Part shown: in pieces, positions 33,491 to 43,904 of the stretch
Layout of the letters: every line of letters starts with the position of its first letter
Position numbering within the stretch: the first letter of the stretch is position 1
NCBI GenBank assembly: GCA_934045075.1
Contig: OW203727.1
Location: forward strand, 22,209,311-22,273,310
Direction of reading: 5' to 3'
DNA: 64,000 bases
Source: Yponomeuta sedellus
Lineage: Eukaryota; Arthropoda; Insecta; Lepidoptera; Yponomeutidae
Program-made: the position numbers and the translations under genes
Notes under the pieces: model-generated
Seen by the model: the letters and a program-made list of their open reading frames with translations, nothing else
Told to the model about the DNA's origin: nothing
Database searches by the model: none

Positions 33491-35469
33491 ACTCTGAGTA
33501 CAATTACCCAGAGTGGTATACAAGGGATCTGATTCGCGACATCAAATTAAAAGCTGAACTTCACAAGAAATTTAAGTATAGTAAATCTTTATTAGACTAC
33601 AAACAATTTTCAATATACAGAGCAAAGGTTAAAACTTCAATTCAATTGGCTCAGGCACAGTATCGAGATCGCGTTCAGAACCATTTAATTGAGGATCCAA
33701 GAGCATTCTGGAGCTATATAAGGTCAATGAAGGGCAATCGGAGTCAGCAAAAAATTATTAAAAATGGCCAGGTATTGTGCGGGAAGGAGTGCGCCCAGGA
33801 ATTCGCGGCTTACTTTCACTCGGTGTACTCGCGGGATCGAGCTACGATGGATGTCTCGGCAGCGATGGCGGACGCAGAGGCAACCGCAGCACGAGTACAG
33901 GTGGACCGCTTACAACTGGAGGAAGTACGTAGCGCACTAGCACGTCTTAAACCGAAGCGGTCGGCGGGACCCGATGGTATTCCAACGTATATTGTGCGGG
34001 ATTGTCGTATGGTTTTAGCAGAACCATTAGCACATATTTATAATCAGTGTCTGGCAGCGGAAGTTTTTCCGGAGCGGTGGAAAATAACCAGAGTAATACC
34101 TGTTCCCAAAGGAAGAGCTAGTTCAAACGTAGATGGATATAGGCCGGTAGCTGTACTTTCCACACCCGCTAAAGTGTTGGAATCTGCGATCCAAAAGACG
34201 GTACTCTACCAAGTTGAGTCTCAATTGTCGGATGCTCAGCATGGCTTCCGGCCTACTCGTAGCACATATAGTAATCTCCTTAGCTTTATGTCAAAGGTAA
34301 TCCCAGCAGTGGATGCGGGGGGCCAGGTGGATGCTGCCTACTTTGATTACAAAAAAGCATTTGATCTAGTTGACAACGATGTTTTACTTAGTAAATTAGC
34401 GAATATGGGTTTTACTCCACATCTACTCAAGTTTTTCATTAGTTACATGGGAGACAGAAAACAATATGTAGAGTATAATGGACATCGCTCAGAACCTTAT
34501 TTCACTAGGTCGGGAGTCAGCCAAGGTAGCAATTTGGGGCCACTTGAATTCTTGATCATGATAAATGACCTATCAACAGTAGTGAAAGATTCAAATTGTT
34601 TGTTGTTTGCAGACGACTTGAAGCTTTCATTACCAGTGTGCTCTGTTTCAGATTGTGAGAAGTTACAGGACGACATAGATAGAGTAGTACAGTGGAGCCA
34701 CCAAAATAAGCTACAGTTCAACGTCTCCAAATGCGCTCTAATTACTTTTACTCGGAAACGAAATTCTGTAATGTATAATTATACAGTAGCAGATACACCA
34801 ATTCGGCGAGTAAGTGACGTCAAAGACCTGGGGGTCAGATTGACTTCAGACTTAAACTATCGCACACAAATTGAGAGTATCTGCAAAAAGGCATACAGGA
34901 ATTTGGGCTTTATTCTTCGTAAGGGCCGTACGTTTTCAAACGTTGCTGCCATAATTGCTCTTTATAACGCTCTAGTTAGAAGCCAACTTGAATCGAATGC
35001 AATCATCTGGGCACCTCATGAGACAAAATATTGTCTCATGATGGAACGCATTCAAAATAAATTCATAAGATATTTGTACTTAAGGTTATATGGAGTTTAT
35101 CCGTTTTATCCCTTGATGTACCCTACACTTTTTATCCTGGGAATGGTAGGGTACAACGAGCTTAGAGTGAGGAGGGATCTCGCGTTGGTTTCCTATGTGC
35201 ATAAAGTGCTCGAGGGAAGGATTAGCAATCCGGAGGTACTGGGTGCCTTAAATCTGTGTGTACCGGACGGGTACGTGGGGCGCCGCCGCCGGCCGCCGCT
35301 GCTGCACGTGCCGCGCGCGCGCACCAACCTGCTGGCTCACGCGCCGCTGACACGCGCTTGCCGCATTTTGAACATTATATCGGAACAGGTTGACTTATTC
35401 CATGTTGCTCTGAGTGAATTCAAGAGAATAGCACTGTTTGTTATATGTTATAGGGACAATTTATGTTAA
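33460..35469 (+). pseudogene. LINE ORF2, reverse transcriptase domain (3' half)
   Basis: About 669 codons open after the frameshift. RT motifs: SAGPDGIP, GYRPVAVLS, QHGFRP, YFDYKKAFD, a GVSQGSNLGP variant of the usual GVPQGS, and the catalytic FADD near residue 383. The C-terminal tail matches the jockey/CR1 pattern (LVRSQLESNAIIWAP). The true N-terminus is the endonuclease upstream, not the ATG at 33460. Confidence 0.88.
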
Positions 35470-35582
35470 TAATCCTAATGGGGATGTTATTAGAGATAAG
35501 ATTAGATAAGAGACAAGTTAAATATTTTGATGTAGCATACCATTCGCATTGGGTGAACCCTGTAATGAAAGGTATTTTATGG

Positions 35583-35612
35583 AAAAATAAATAAATAAAT
35601 AAATAAATAAAT
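35583..35612 (+). repeat. (AAAT)n LINE tail
   Basis: Seven AAAT/TAAA units ending the LINE, the short microsatellite tail typical of CR1-group elements. Confidence 0.85.
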
Positions 35613-36384
35613 AAAAACTTTGCCCCCACACGCCCCAACGCGCCGCCCCCTTTATCCCATCGTTACTTGGACCAATGGGATTAGAGGAGGGCGGCGCATC
35701 TCCTCGTTGGGGCGCATGGGGGCCAATGTATCCTGTTGGCCCCCACACGCCCCACACGCGAGGCCCGTCGCGTCACTCACCAGCGCTTCTCTGAAAGCAG
35801 AGAAGGCGGAGAGCGACCGCGCGGGCCCCCTCCGTGCTAGAAGGCACCCTCGGAACACGCAAGGGCGCCCTCCGGCCCGCCGCGATGGAGGCGGAGGGTC
35901 CCCCGACCCTCCGCGTCCCGACGGCCACTCTAGTCCGACTGGTACGAGGCACGCGCGCTTCCGTGCAGCGGCGCCCCCCCCCAGTCGGTCCTTCAATCGG
36001 TTGGTCGCCTGGGTCCCGCTCCACAGAGTGAAACAGGGCCCACGCGACCCCTCCCGCCGTAATGGAGGCAGAGGGTCCCCTGACCCTCCGCCCACGGCCA
36101 CTTTGGTCCGACTGGGACGAGGCGCGCGCGCTTTCGCGCAGCGGCGCCCCCCCCAGTTGGTCCTTCAATCGGTTGGTCGCTTGGGTCCCGCTCCACAGAG
36201 TGAAACAGGGCCCACGCGACCCCTCCCGCCAGATTATTCGCCGTCAGCCAGTAAGTTCCGATAACAACTCACTGACTAACGCTCAGGGTGCACCGACCCC
36301 ACCACTTGCCCCTCCATCTGGTTCATAGAATCAGATGGAACGGAAAGCGGAGGGGTACACGTGAAGGTTATATGGCATCGCACC
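35613..36384 (-). mobile_element. 5' part of GC-rich retroelement X
   Basis: Continues element X beyond the nested LINE. It includes an inverted pair (GCCCCCACACGCCCCAACG near 35622 and CGTTGGGGCGCATGGGGGC near 35703), a tandem duplication of about 177 bp (ATGGAGGCGGAGGG at 35885 and ATGGAGGCAGAGGG at 36062), and CCATCTGGTTC..ATCAGATGG near 36310. Several open frames cross it on both strands but encode only Arg/Pro/Ala-rich peptide; I read this as GC-rich 5' UTR with internal repeats. Confidence 0.5.
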
Positions 36385-36512
36385 CCACTATCTTACAATC
36401 CTCCACCAACCCGAACTTGGCCCCTTGGTGGGGTATGGCCTTACCCTCGTGCGGTGCAGGAAGAGACCCGTGCCCCAACAGTGGGGACATACAAAGGGCT
36501 GATAACACATAA
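36385..36512 (+). repeat. SINE-C copy, 3' part after the insertion
   Basis: Begins with the second copy of the 18-bp target duplication (36385-36402), then completes the family sequence to CAACAGTGGGGACATAC. Confidence 0.85.
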
Positions 36513-36559
36513 AACACCCAAATGCACGCCTGTATCCCGATGGGGTAGGCAGACCCCAA

Positions 36560-36665
36560 TGTTTGCCACTTGCCACGATCCTGACAATCATCTTTCGCTA
36601 TATCAACATTCATTAATTACTGCATCACCGCACGCACCCAACGCACACCGGTTTCAGGTACTTCT
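36560..36665 (-). mobile_element. Inverted LINE 3' tail fragment
   Basis: Shares TGCCACTTGCCACGATCCTG and the following CACGCACCCAACG..CCGGTTTCAGG block with the tail of the LINE fragment at 1839-2400 and the inverted piece at 14015-14125. Confidence 0.65.
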
Positions 36666-36667
36666 GG

Positions 36668-37019
36668 CCTCTTATCTACGTAATGAGATGATTTAAACTT
36701 CGTCCAGTGGCATCTTGACTCTCACTAGATGGGTGAAGGGACTACTCGGATGCTGCAGTGCCTGGGAAATGGCTTAATATGGTGTGGGCTTACCCAGCTC
36801 CTATACCAATCTTTAGTCGGCCTAGTCCACGGGAAAGACTAGTCAATACGTGCGGAGCTAACCAAGCCGCGGGTTTACTCACGATGTTTTCTTTCGCCGT
36901 TAGCGAAGGAAAACACAGACTTTGAAATTAAACAAAGTCTATTGCTACATGCCCGCAATGGGAACCTGGGTCTCTCGCTTGCGAGTCCGTTGTTCTGCCC
37001 ACTGCGCTACCACCGCTTC
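36668..37019 (-). repeat. SINE-B, complete tRNA-derived copy
   Basis: On the minus strand the head reads GGTAGCGCAGTGGGCAGAAC (A-box region) then a B-box-like CCCAGGTTCCC. The body follows (CGTGAGTAAACCCGCGGCTT, then CAGCATCCGAGTAGTCCC), ending with TCATCTCATTACG. It ends about 50 bp upstream of exon B. Confidence 0.8.
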
Positions 37020-37069
37020 TATCGATCTTTTTGAATAACCGTGTGTAATTCCCCCTGTTCTTCCACCAG

Positions 37070-37184
37070 ATAGTGTGCGGTATATCGGCCATGGTGATGG
37101 GCAGCGTTGCCTTCATCGAGGAGCGGCAGAAATTCAACATGGGCCTGGGGATCCCCGCCGGCGGCATCAGCGTACTCGCTGCAG
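37070..37184 (+). CDS. Unrecognised four-helix membrane protein, internal exon B
   Basis: A 115-base exon between CCTGTTCTTCCACCAG and GTACCA. It encodes IVCGISAMVMGSVAFIEE (rest of helix 1), a short polar loop (RQKFNMGLGIP) and the start of helix 2 (AGGISVLAA), ending in a one-base split codon. It joins exon A at phase 0 and exon C by completing GCC (Ala). An isolated open frame here (37073-37267) is partly the same peptide read through the donor. Confidence 0.8.
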
Positions 37185-37560
37185 GTACCACCAGAGTCAT
37201 TTCCCCGCACAGAAATATACACACACACACAGTATGTATACTTTCGGAGATAAGCACGCCTTTGTAGATGTTATTACTTATGTAATGTCCTGTTAAATGT
37301 TCCTTGTGCAGTTAAGTATAATAATAAGTTCTGTGGATCAATCAAAATTCTATCAACGAGTATTCGATGCCAAAATATGTACAAAAAGTCTAAATCTCAT
37401 TATGTATAGTTGATATTTTTACATTCTTGATACTTATATTCATCACATTCCGTCGCGCGCATCGGTTCTAACCGGTTGTCTTCTCACGTCCGCCCCGATT
37501 CTACCTAAGCGGCCACCGTGCGCTACCGACAAACTAGAAACAATACAGAAGCTTCACTTC

Positions 37561-38400
37561 ATGGATCAAATGAATGTCACCTTTGATTGTGCTATGGGAG
37601 ATAAATCGCCTAGTGACAACGTGTCTCCAAACTTTGTCACCACCAGAAACCGCCCAAATCAGGATTTCAAAATGTTTGAAGAAAACATCTCGAAGATGCT
37701 GGAGGGGTGGTTTGTCAAGCAGGAGGTCAAAATGAATAAAATGATGGATGAATTTGTCGCTATCAAAACTGCTGTTGAGTATATGAGTACGCAGTATGAC
37801 GTTCTGCTTAAGAAGTTCGACTCAGTTGAAGGCGATGTCAAGATACTGGAGGCGAGAGTGTCGAAACTGGAGGGTAAGGATAAGGAGTTAAGCGACTTAA
37901 AAATCAAAATTGAAGTCATGGAGCAGAGATCGCGTCAGTGCAACATCGAAATAGGCAGTATGCCCGAAAAACGTGGTGAACAGCTATACGACATAATCCA
38001 AAACATTGGAAATGCTATAAAACACCCAATAGCTCCTAACGAGATAATCTCCGTACATCGTGTTCCTCACGGGAACCCCCAAAGCCGTCATCCTCGCAAC
38101 GTCATACTGAAAGTATCATCTCAAGTAACGCGTGACAACATTCTTGCTGCATACCGTCTCGCCAAGGGGGTTACTTCAGACGCTATTAACATCTCCGGCG
38201 AAAGCAAGAGAATCTACTTGAATGAGCACCTGACGCTAAATAATAAGATGCTGTTTCGGGAGGTACGACAAGCTGCGAAAACCCATGATTATAAGTACGT
38301 CTGGATTAAACATGGAGTCATTCTCGTGCGCAAAAGTGATACCAACCCTTCCTTCAAAATCTACTCCGCTAGCGACCTTTCAAAAATTAATAGTGCTTAA
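37561..38400 (+). CDS. LINE ORF1, coiled-coil RNA-binding protein
   Basis: 279 codons. An N-terminal polar region is followed by a heptad-rich coiled coil (around residues 65-130, LEARVSKLEGKDKELSDLK), then an L1-ORF1-like nucleic-acid-binding region (ISVHRVPH, RNVILKVSSQ, IYLNEHLT) and a C-terminal FKIYSASDL motif. It is expected to coat LINE RNA and act as a chaperone. It has no zinc knuckle, unlike many jockey ORF1 proteins. Intact. Confidence 0.82.
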   Translation: MDQMNVTFDCAMGDKSPSDNVSPNFVTTRNRPNQDFKMFEENISKMLEGWFVKQEVKMNKMMDEFVAIKTAVEYMSTQYDVLLKKFDSVEGDVKILEARVSKLEGKDKELSDLKIKIEVMEQRSRQCNIEIGSMPEKRGEQLYDIIQNIGNAIKHPIAPNEIISVHRVPHGNPQSRHPRNVILKVSSQVTRDNILAAYRLAKGVTSDAINISGESKRIYLNEHLTLNNKMLFREVRQAAKTHDYKYVWIKHGVILVRKSDTNPSFKIYSASDLSKINSA

Positions 38401-38869
38401 TCCTAAGGACCCATGTGAGTTACACTATATATTATTGTGTCAAGATTTATTTAATATAAGGGTTTACTTAGTGCTATACATAATTTCAGTTACAATTGAA
38501 CGGAACTTCTGTAACTTTACATACTATATGCATCCGACTTCACAAACAAAACATTCTACCTACAATGTCGACGCTATTCAGTGTTTTGACAACTTATATA
38601 GATATTACAACTTACAATCGTTAACGCGATATAATGATAGTTATTTGAGAATTGAGGCCACTGCCCTTTATTACTCTTATATTTCTCGCTTTGAAGAACT
38701 ATCTCCTTGGATCTTTTTATTGGAGGTTACCCGCATACTGTTAACTGTTTACTACACAAGCACATACTACATATTGCCAATAGGTGTGGGAGCATTAGAA
38801 AAAGTTGATGCCGTAATTGTTTACCTAATTTACTATCACTTGTTTTTCTATCAGAGCTTGATCAAATAA
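38285..38869 (+). other. Extra open frame in the ORF1-ORF2 spacer
   Basis: 194 codons overlapping the last 116 nt of ORF1 in another frame and ending just before the ORF2 endonuclease. Rich in Tyr, Leu and Ile (YLVLYIISVTIE, YYSYISRFEEL), with no domain I recognise. It may be a chance frame in an AT-rich spacer, or an element-specific third ORF. Confidence 0.3.
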
Positions 38870-41805
38870 GTATTTACTACCAAAACTGCCGAGGTTTAAG
38901 GACGAAAACACATACGTTGTACATGAATTTACTTTCGGAATGTTATGATGTTGTCGTCCTAACCGAAACCTGGCTTGTTCCGAATATTATTGATAGTGAA
39001 TTGATCGATGCACGATACTTGACATATAGATGTGATCGGGATCGGGATGCAAGCGGGAAGAAAGATGGGGGCGGGGTCTTGATTGCCGTTCGTCGAGGGT
39101 TGCAAGCGGAGCGCTGCCCGCTGCGCCCGGTCCAGGATCAACTGCTGGACTCCCCGGCTAATTCCTGCGCCGGCACACACAATGTATTCCCACCGATTAT
39201 AGATTACATTTGTCTCAAACTACCATCAACTAAGCGCCGCAACACCTTTCATATTATCAGTGCTATTTATATCCCCCCTAGTCAATCTCACACAACTTAT
39301 AGCGTAATTTTAGCATCTTTAGAAGATCTTATCACATCTAGTAACGTAGATAATTTTTACCTATTAGGTGATTTTAACATTCCCCAACTTGATTGGAATT
39401 ATAACGATAGGTCATGTGAACCGGTGCTATTGGAGAATAGCTCTCAGATTGAGAGAAGTATAAGTTACTTTTTATCAACAACAAAATCGTATCAATTTAA
39501 CCATGTTAAAAACTATAATGATCGTATTTTGGATTATTTTATTTCTAATAACGAGAATTGTTTTTGTGAGCCTTCAATTACCCATTTAGTTCCCCAAGAC
39601 ACGAATCATCCCCCATTGTGTGTTAGCGTGCATTTTCTTAATAGTTACAAAACCCTAGCTCAGTCCGCCGCACCCAGATACCGTTTCACAGAGGCTAACT
39701 ACGAGACTATTAATAGGGATATTGGTAATGTGGATTGGAGTGCACTACTCTGTCACTTGCCGGCGGAACCCGCAACGGATATTTTCTATGAGACTTTATA
39801 TCAGATAATTAAAAACCATGTTCCGGCTCGGCCAGTCAGATCGTGCGAGTTTCCTATATGGTTTAATAAACCACTCATTCATATTTTCAAAGATAAAAAT
39901 AAATTTTGGAAAAGATGGAAAAGATATAAGAATATTGTAGATTATGAGACTTTTTCAATTTTTCGTGAGAGATTTAAGCGCCTTAGCCATGAATGTTTTA
40001 ATTTATATATAGATTCTGTCGAAGAAGGTTTGAGAAAGGATGTTAAGGTGTTTTGGTCTTTCATAGGTAACATGAAACAAAAATCAGGTATCCCATCCTC
40101 CGTCATTTTCAATGATACCGAAAGTAAGGATCCAGAAGAAGCATGCAATTTATTTTCTAGCTTCTTTAGTTCTGTGTATGAACCATCAAACATAGAAAAT
40201 TTTAATCCTAATCGATTGCCAGCTGACAATGCAAATGCACATTTAGCTAACATTATCTTTAATACCGAAATGGTGGTCAAAGAACTTAAACTGCTGGATG
40301 TTACTAAGGGATCAGGACCAGATGGACTACCCCCATTCTTTTTTAAGCATACTTCTGACACAATTTCTCTACCTATTCTGATTTTATATAATAAATGCTT
40401 GGAGGAAGGAGTCATGCCTCGAATATGGAAAAGCGCTAACATTACCCCAATACATAAGAGCGGCAGTGCTAAAAACGTAGAACATTACCGTCCTATCTCA
40501 CTGCTATCCACCTTGGCGAAGGTCTTGGAGAGACTAGTGCATAATTCTACATATCCTAGTCTTCATGAGTTAATTATTCCCGAACAGCATGGGTTTGTGA
40601 AAAAACGGTCTACAGTTACCAATTTATTAATCTTCACCAATTATCTCTTTGGGCGCATGGACCGACGTATTCAAGTAGACGCTGTATACACGGATTTCTG
40701 CAAGGCCTTCGACAAGGTGGACCACTTGTTGTTATTGCAAAAAATAGCTTTCAATGGTATACGAGGGAATCTACTCAGATGGTTCCAATCCTATGTCACA
40801 AACAGGACCCAAAGGGTAGTAATTAATGGTTTTTCATCGGAAGCCATAACTGTTACTTCCGGAGTGCCTCAAGGCTCAATTTTAGGACCCCTACTATTTA
40901 TATTATTTATTAACGATATTTCAGAGTGTTTTGAACACAGTAAATTTATTCTTTATGCGGATGACCTCAAAATTTATTATGATATTTTAAGTACCGATGA
41001 TTGTATTCTATTACAACAAGATCTGGATCGTGTCTCGCTATATTGCCACAAAAACAAATTAAAATTAAGTATACCCAAATGTAAGTCCATTACTTTCACA
41101 AAAAAAATCAATGTCGTAAATTATACTTATTCTTTGTGCGATTCTCCTCTAGAATCGGTTACAATTATAAGGGATCTTGGAATTCTAATTGATTCTAAAT
41201 TACATTTTGACACTCATATTAACTCTATCACAACCAAGGCATTCCAAATGTATGGGTTTGTTATGCGCGCCTGTCAACATTTTAAACGTTCAGGTACATA
41301 TATACATTTGTTCTGTTCATTAATAAGATCACAATTAGAATACGCCTCGCAGATCTGGAATCCATATTATAATAAATATTGCAACCAAATTGAAATTATA
41401 CAACGTAAATTTCTTCGTGCTGTTAACTACAGATGCTTTCGTACCAAATGCTCCTATGCTAGTGCACTGTCTAAATTCTCACTTCCTTCATTAGAAGCGA
41501 GAAGGCTGCTGCTTGATGAATTACTCTTGTATAAATTTTGCCATAACTTTTTTGATTGTAATCAATTAACCGCTCAAATATATTATAAGATTCCAAGTCG
41601 CTCGATAAGGATTCAAAGTGCACATCCTCATCATCTATTCATTACCAACCAATGTAGAACCAACGCAGGTGAAAGGGCACCTCTTAATAGAATAGTCAAA
41701 ACATACAACACTTACCTTAATACTCTAGATATATTTGCACTTACCCCTGAGTCGTTTAGGGCACTGGCTCTTAAAATTATTAAGGATGTTTCAGTAAAAA
41801 GTTAA
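38812..41805 (+). CDS. LINE ORF2, endonuclease-reverse transcriptase
   Basis: The frame is open from about 38812; the first ATG (38917) lies inside the endonuclease, after the conserved YYQNCRGLRTK block (38875-38910), so the real start is upstream and non-AUG or lost. Endonuclease motifs: LTETWL, GGGVLIAV, IYIPPS, LLGDFN, NDRILDYF, HPPLCV. RT motifs: GSGPDGLPP, HYRPISLLST, EQHGFV, YTDFCKAFD, SGVPQGSILGPLLF and YADD at about residue 680 counted from that ATG. C-terminal LIRSQLEYASQIWNPYY and CRTNAGERAPL are of jockey type. It nicks target DNA and copies the element RNA into it. No disabling change visible. Confidence 0.85.
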   Translation, partial: RNCLPNLLSLVFLSELDQISIYYQNCRGLRTKTHTLYMNLLSECYDVVVLTETWLVPNIIDSELIDARYLTYRCDRDRDASGKKDGGGVLIAVRRGLQAERCPLRPVQDQLLDSPANSCAGTHNVFPPIIDYICLKLPSTKRRNTFHIISAIYIPPSQSHTTYSVILASLEDLITSSNVDNFYLLGDFNIPQLDWNYNDRSCEPVLLENSSQIERSISYFLSTTKSYQFNHVKNYNDRILDYFISNNENCFCEPSITHLVPQDTNHPPLCVSVHFLNSYKTLAQSAAPRYRFTEANYETINRDIGNVDWSALLCHLPAEPATDIFYETLYQIIKNHVPARPVRSCEFPIWFNKPLIHIFKDKNKFWKRWKRYKNIVDYETFSIFRERFKRLSHECFNLYIDSVEEGLRKDVKVFWSFIGNMKQKSGIPSSVIFNDTESKDPEEACNLFSSFFSSVYEPSNIENFNPNRLPADNANAHLANIIFNTEMVVKELKLLDVTKGSGPDGLPPFFFKHTSDTISLPILILYNKCLEEGVMPRIWKSANITPIHKSGSAKNVEHYRPISLLSTLAKVLERLVHNSTYPSLHELIIPEQHGFVKKRSTVTNLLIFTNYLFGRMDRRIQVDAVYTDFCKAFDKVDHLLLLQKIAFNGIRGNLLRWFQSYVTNRTQRVVINGFSSEAITVTSGVPQGSILGPLLFILFINDISECFEHSKFILYADDLKIYYDILSTDDCILLQQDLDRVSLYCHKNKLKLSIPKCKSITFTKKINVVNYTYSLCDSPLESVTIIRDLGILIDSKLHFDTHINSITTKAFQMYGFVMRACQHFKRSGTYIHLFCSLIRSQLEYASQIWNPYYNKYCNQIEIIQRKFLRAVNYRCFRTKCSYASALSKFSLPSLEARRLLLDELLLYKFCHNFFDCNQLTAQIYYKIPSRSIRIQSAHPHHLFITNQCRTNAGERAPLNRIVKTYNTYLNTLDIFALTPESFRALALKIIKDVSVKS

Positions 41806-42246
41806 TGGTGAAGGTTTTGTTATGAAGTCATTAAATAAAAAATTTTTTTTTTTTTTCTCCCCTTTTCTTTTCTTTTCAGGGTTTGTTTTTAGACAAACCT
41901 TGGACTAAGCGTGCGTTCGTTTGTTTGATTAGTTAGTTTAATAAAAACCATATTGTAAGATGTGGATAACGGAGCTGGATGTACAATTAACTATTGTATT
42001 TTTTTACGTTTAAGATATTTGTTTAAAATACATTGTACTTCTGTTTGTTGTCCCTAATAAAGAAAATAAAAAAAAAAAAAAAATATTTTATTATATTTTT
42101 ATTTAATAGGTAAGCCAACAGCCCTATTATAAAACACTTTTGCTTAATTAGGGTATAACAGTTTCACCCTTATAAGGTTGCCAATTAAAGGCTCACACAA
42201 CATTCATAATTAGGTCTAGTACCTAGTAGTTAAACATGTGATAAAC

Positions 42247-42438
42247 ATAACAAATGAAAACCTATTTAGAGGCTAAAAATTTCACCCATGCCGGGAGTCG
42301 AACCCGCAACCTCTGGCTATCCGTGCCAGGGGTTGCGGGTTCGAATCCCGGCATGGGTGAAATTTTTAGCCTCTAAATAGGTTTTTAAATTTGTCCTTAG
42401 CACGGGTTAGTGCATTAAAAAAAATAGTATAACAAATG
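42247..42438. repeat. SINE-A foldback with 11-bp target duplication
   Basis: Left half is an inverted SINE-A 3' half (CCTATTTAGAGGCTAAAAA, GGAGTCGAACCCGC); right half is the forward 3' half (GGGTTCGAATCCCGG, GTGCATTAAAA). They meet at CCGTGCCAGGGGTTGCGGG, so the insert is a near-perfect palindrome. Direct copies of ATAACAAATGA flank it at 42247-42257 and 42428-42438. Confidence 0.9.
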
Positions 42439-42542
42439 AGTTTAAAAAAAATTCTTAAAAATAATTAGAAAAAAAGGAGACATTAAGGAACTTAAATGCT
42501 TGAGGAACCGTAATGGAGCAATTTGCGCACTTTATCCTGAAA

Positions 42543-42734
42543 ACTATAGAAGCTTTTATAAAAAAAAACCTAAGTATTTAGAGGCTTAAAATTCCACCCA
42601 TGCCGGGAATCGAACTCGCGACTTCTGGCTATCCGTGCTAGCGCTCTTCCAACTGAGCTAATGGGCGACTCACCGGCATCAGTGAAATTTCGAACCTCTT
42701 TACAATACTCCCTGTATTGAGTACTATAGAAGCT
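42543..42734 (-). repeat. SINE-A single copy with 12-bp target duplication
   Basis: One complete minus-strand SINE-A core of about 168 bp between direct copies of ACTATAGAAGCT (42543-42554 and 42723-42734). This copy and that at 58199-58382 define the basic retroposed unit: a leader (AGTATTGTAAAGAGG), the tRNA-like part, then a CCTCTAAAT..GGTTTTT tail. Confidence 0.9.
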
Positions 42735-43169
42735 ATCACAGTGGATGTCCACATCATCCTTCATACTATATAATCTACTGAAATATACCTTCATATTTCT
42801 CCGAAACAACTAAACGGTTACATATTTAACGGCTTTTCTCTTTATGGGAATTACATCTTACCTCTATCTAATACTATTGTTATAGTTTAGTGTCCTCAAG
42901 TAAAACGTGCCTTTTACTATGTCAACTCGCTATAAAATGGCAAATCCATTCAAAGGTGCCGCATGATCATAAACCTTATTATATATCTACACAGGACAGA
43001 TCCACAAATTGGACCATCTATATAAGATGTCTTTTGTGTTCGATCAAACCTTCCCTATAGGATGTCCTTTTCCCAAATATTATGCTTGGACGTCATTGCC
43101 TGGTCACTATACAACCTAGGTATCCTAGTTTGGGACCAGCGCAAGTGATTGTGTTGTGTGGAAGTCATT

Positions 43170-43268
43170 CGATATCGATATACCCTTGTATTTCCCCACG
43201 GGTCATTAGTCTTCCTGCATCGCGGGAAGGTTAGGCCATACTCCACCACGGGGGCCAAGTCCGGGTTG
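43170..43268 (-). repeat. SINE-C 3' fragment
   Basis: Covers CCCTTGTATTTCCCC to GGCCAAGTCCGGGTTGG only. Confidence 0.7.
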
Positions 43269-43904
43269 GAAGTGGAAGTTATTTTTATTTCTTTTTATCC
43301 GACTGGCCTAAACGGAAGGTAATAAGGTACTCGTGTCTGTCGAAGTACATCCGATTCTATATCCCCAATGGTCAGATTTTGACAAAAACAACTGTTGTTT
43401 TAATGGTTTTTTAATTTGTAACATCCACATATAATTATGTGGAATCTATGCTAATTTCATAAAGCCTATGAAACTTACGAAAACACAGCGAATCTCATTC
43501 GTCAAATTCTAACCATTGGTTAAAGAGTTATTGGAGCTACATAGAGTTACATGAGCTGTTGTATGTCCTTGAAGGTGAATAATTCGGAGAACCGTAAGCT
43601 TAAATAATTATTCATATTAATTTCTTCTTAAACGGAGTAATTCCTGAGAAATAGGGTCTTGATCGACGGACAAATTAATTCGGTAAGGGTCCCATTGAAG
43701 CTACAGTCCTAAAACAAGAGAAATGGCAATTTCAATAGGCGACGTACATTGGTTTTACATCGGCTTGGACGATTACTGTAACGACACGACATCGACATCG
43801 TCAGACTTAGTAGATTTCTTTCAATAAGGCACACACTTTGAAATTTATTTATAGTTGCCATAATTGTACGCGTGTTTTTGTTTAAAGCGGCGCACAGTTT
43901 ATCA

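Larger units (their letters stand above)
31390..35612 (+). mobile_element. CR1/jockey-group LINE with PHD-type ORF1
   Basis: About 4.2 kb: short 5' leader, ORF1 with a zinc finger (31477-32589), ORF2 endonuclease (32561-33490) and reverse transcriptase (33460-35469), and a tail of AAAT units (35583-35612). It lies in sense orientation in the intron of the membrane-protein gene and splits element X. ORF2 is broken by a single frameshift, so this copy is probably not autonomous. Confidence 0.85.
24959..37069 (+). other. Intron A-B of the membrane-protein gene (12.1 kb)
   Basis: GTAACT donor at 24959 and CCACCAG acceptor ending at 37069. Essentially all of it is transposon: SINE-C, SINE-A and SINE-B copies, two MITEs, a microsatellite, a LINE nested in another element, and a SINE-B copy ending about 50 bp before exon B. 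The stretches 25441-27340 and 30275-30740 are AT-rich with no gene; a (TTA)n run lies near 25590. Confidence 0.7.
37441..42083 (+). mobile_element. Near full-length jockey-group LINE
   Basis: About 4.6 kb: GC-rich 5' leader (37441-37560), coiled-coil ORF1, a spacer of about 400 nt with another open frame, ORF2 with complete endonuclease and RT motifs, a 3' UTR with AATAAA-like signals (CCTAATAAAG) and a poly-A tail (42068-42083). No stop or frameshift is seen in ORF1 or ORF2. The 5' boundary is estimated, and no unambiguous target-site duplication was found. Confidence 0.85.

Noticed and set aside
35620..36328. Several long Arg/Pro-rich frames on both strands
   Set aside because: High GC suppresses stop codons; frames overlap on both strands without a recognisable domain, and the sequence is a repeat-rich retroelement segment.
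37441..42100. Target-site duplication for the second LINE
   Set aside because: Only short T/A-rich words match on the two sides, so no duplication can be claimed.
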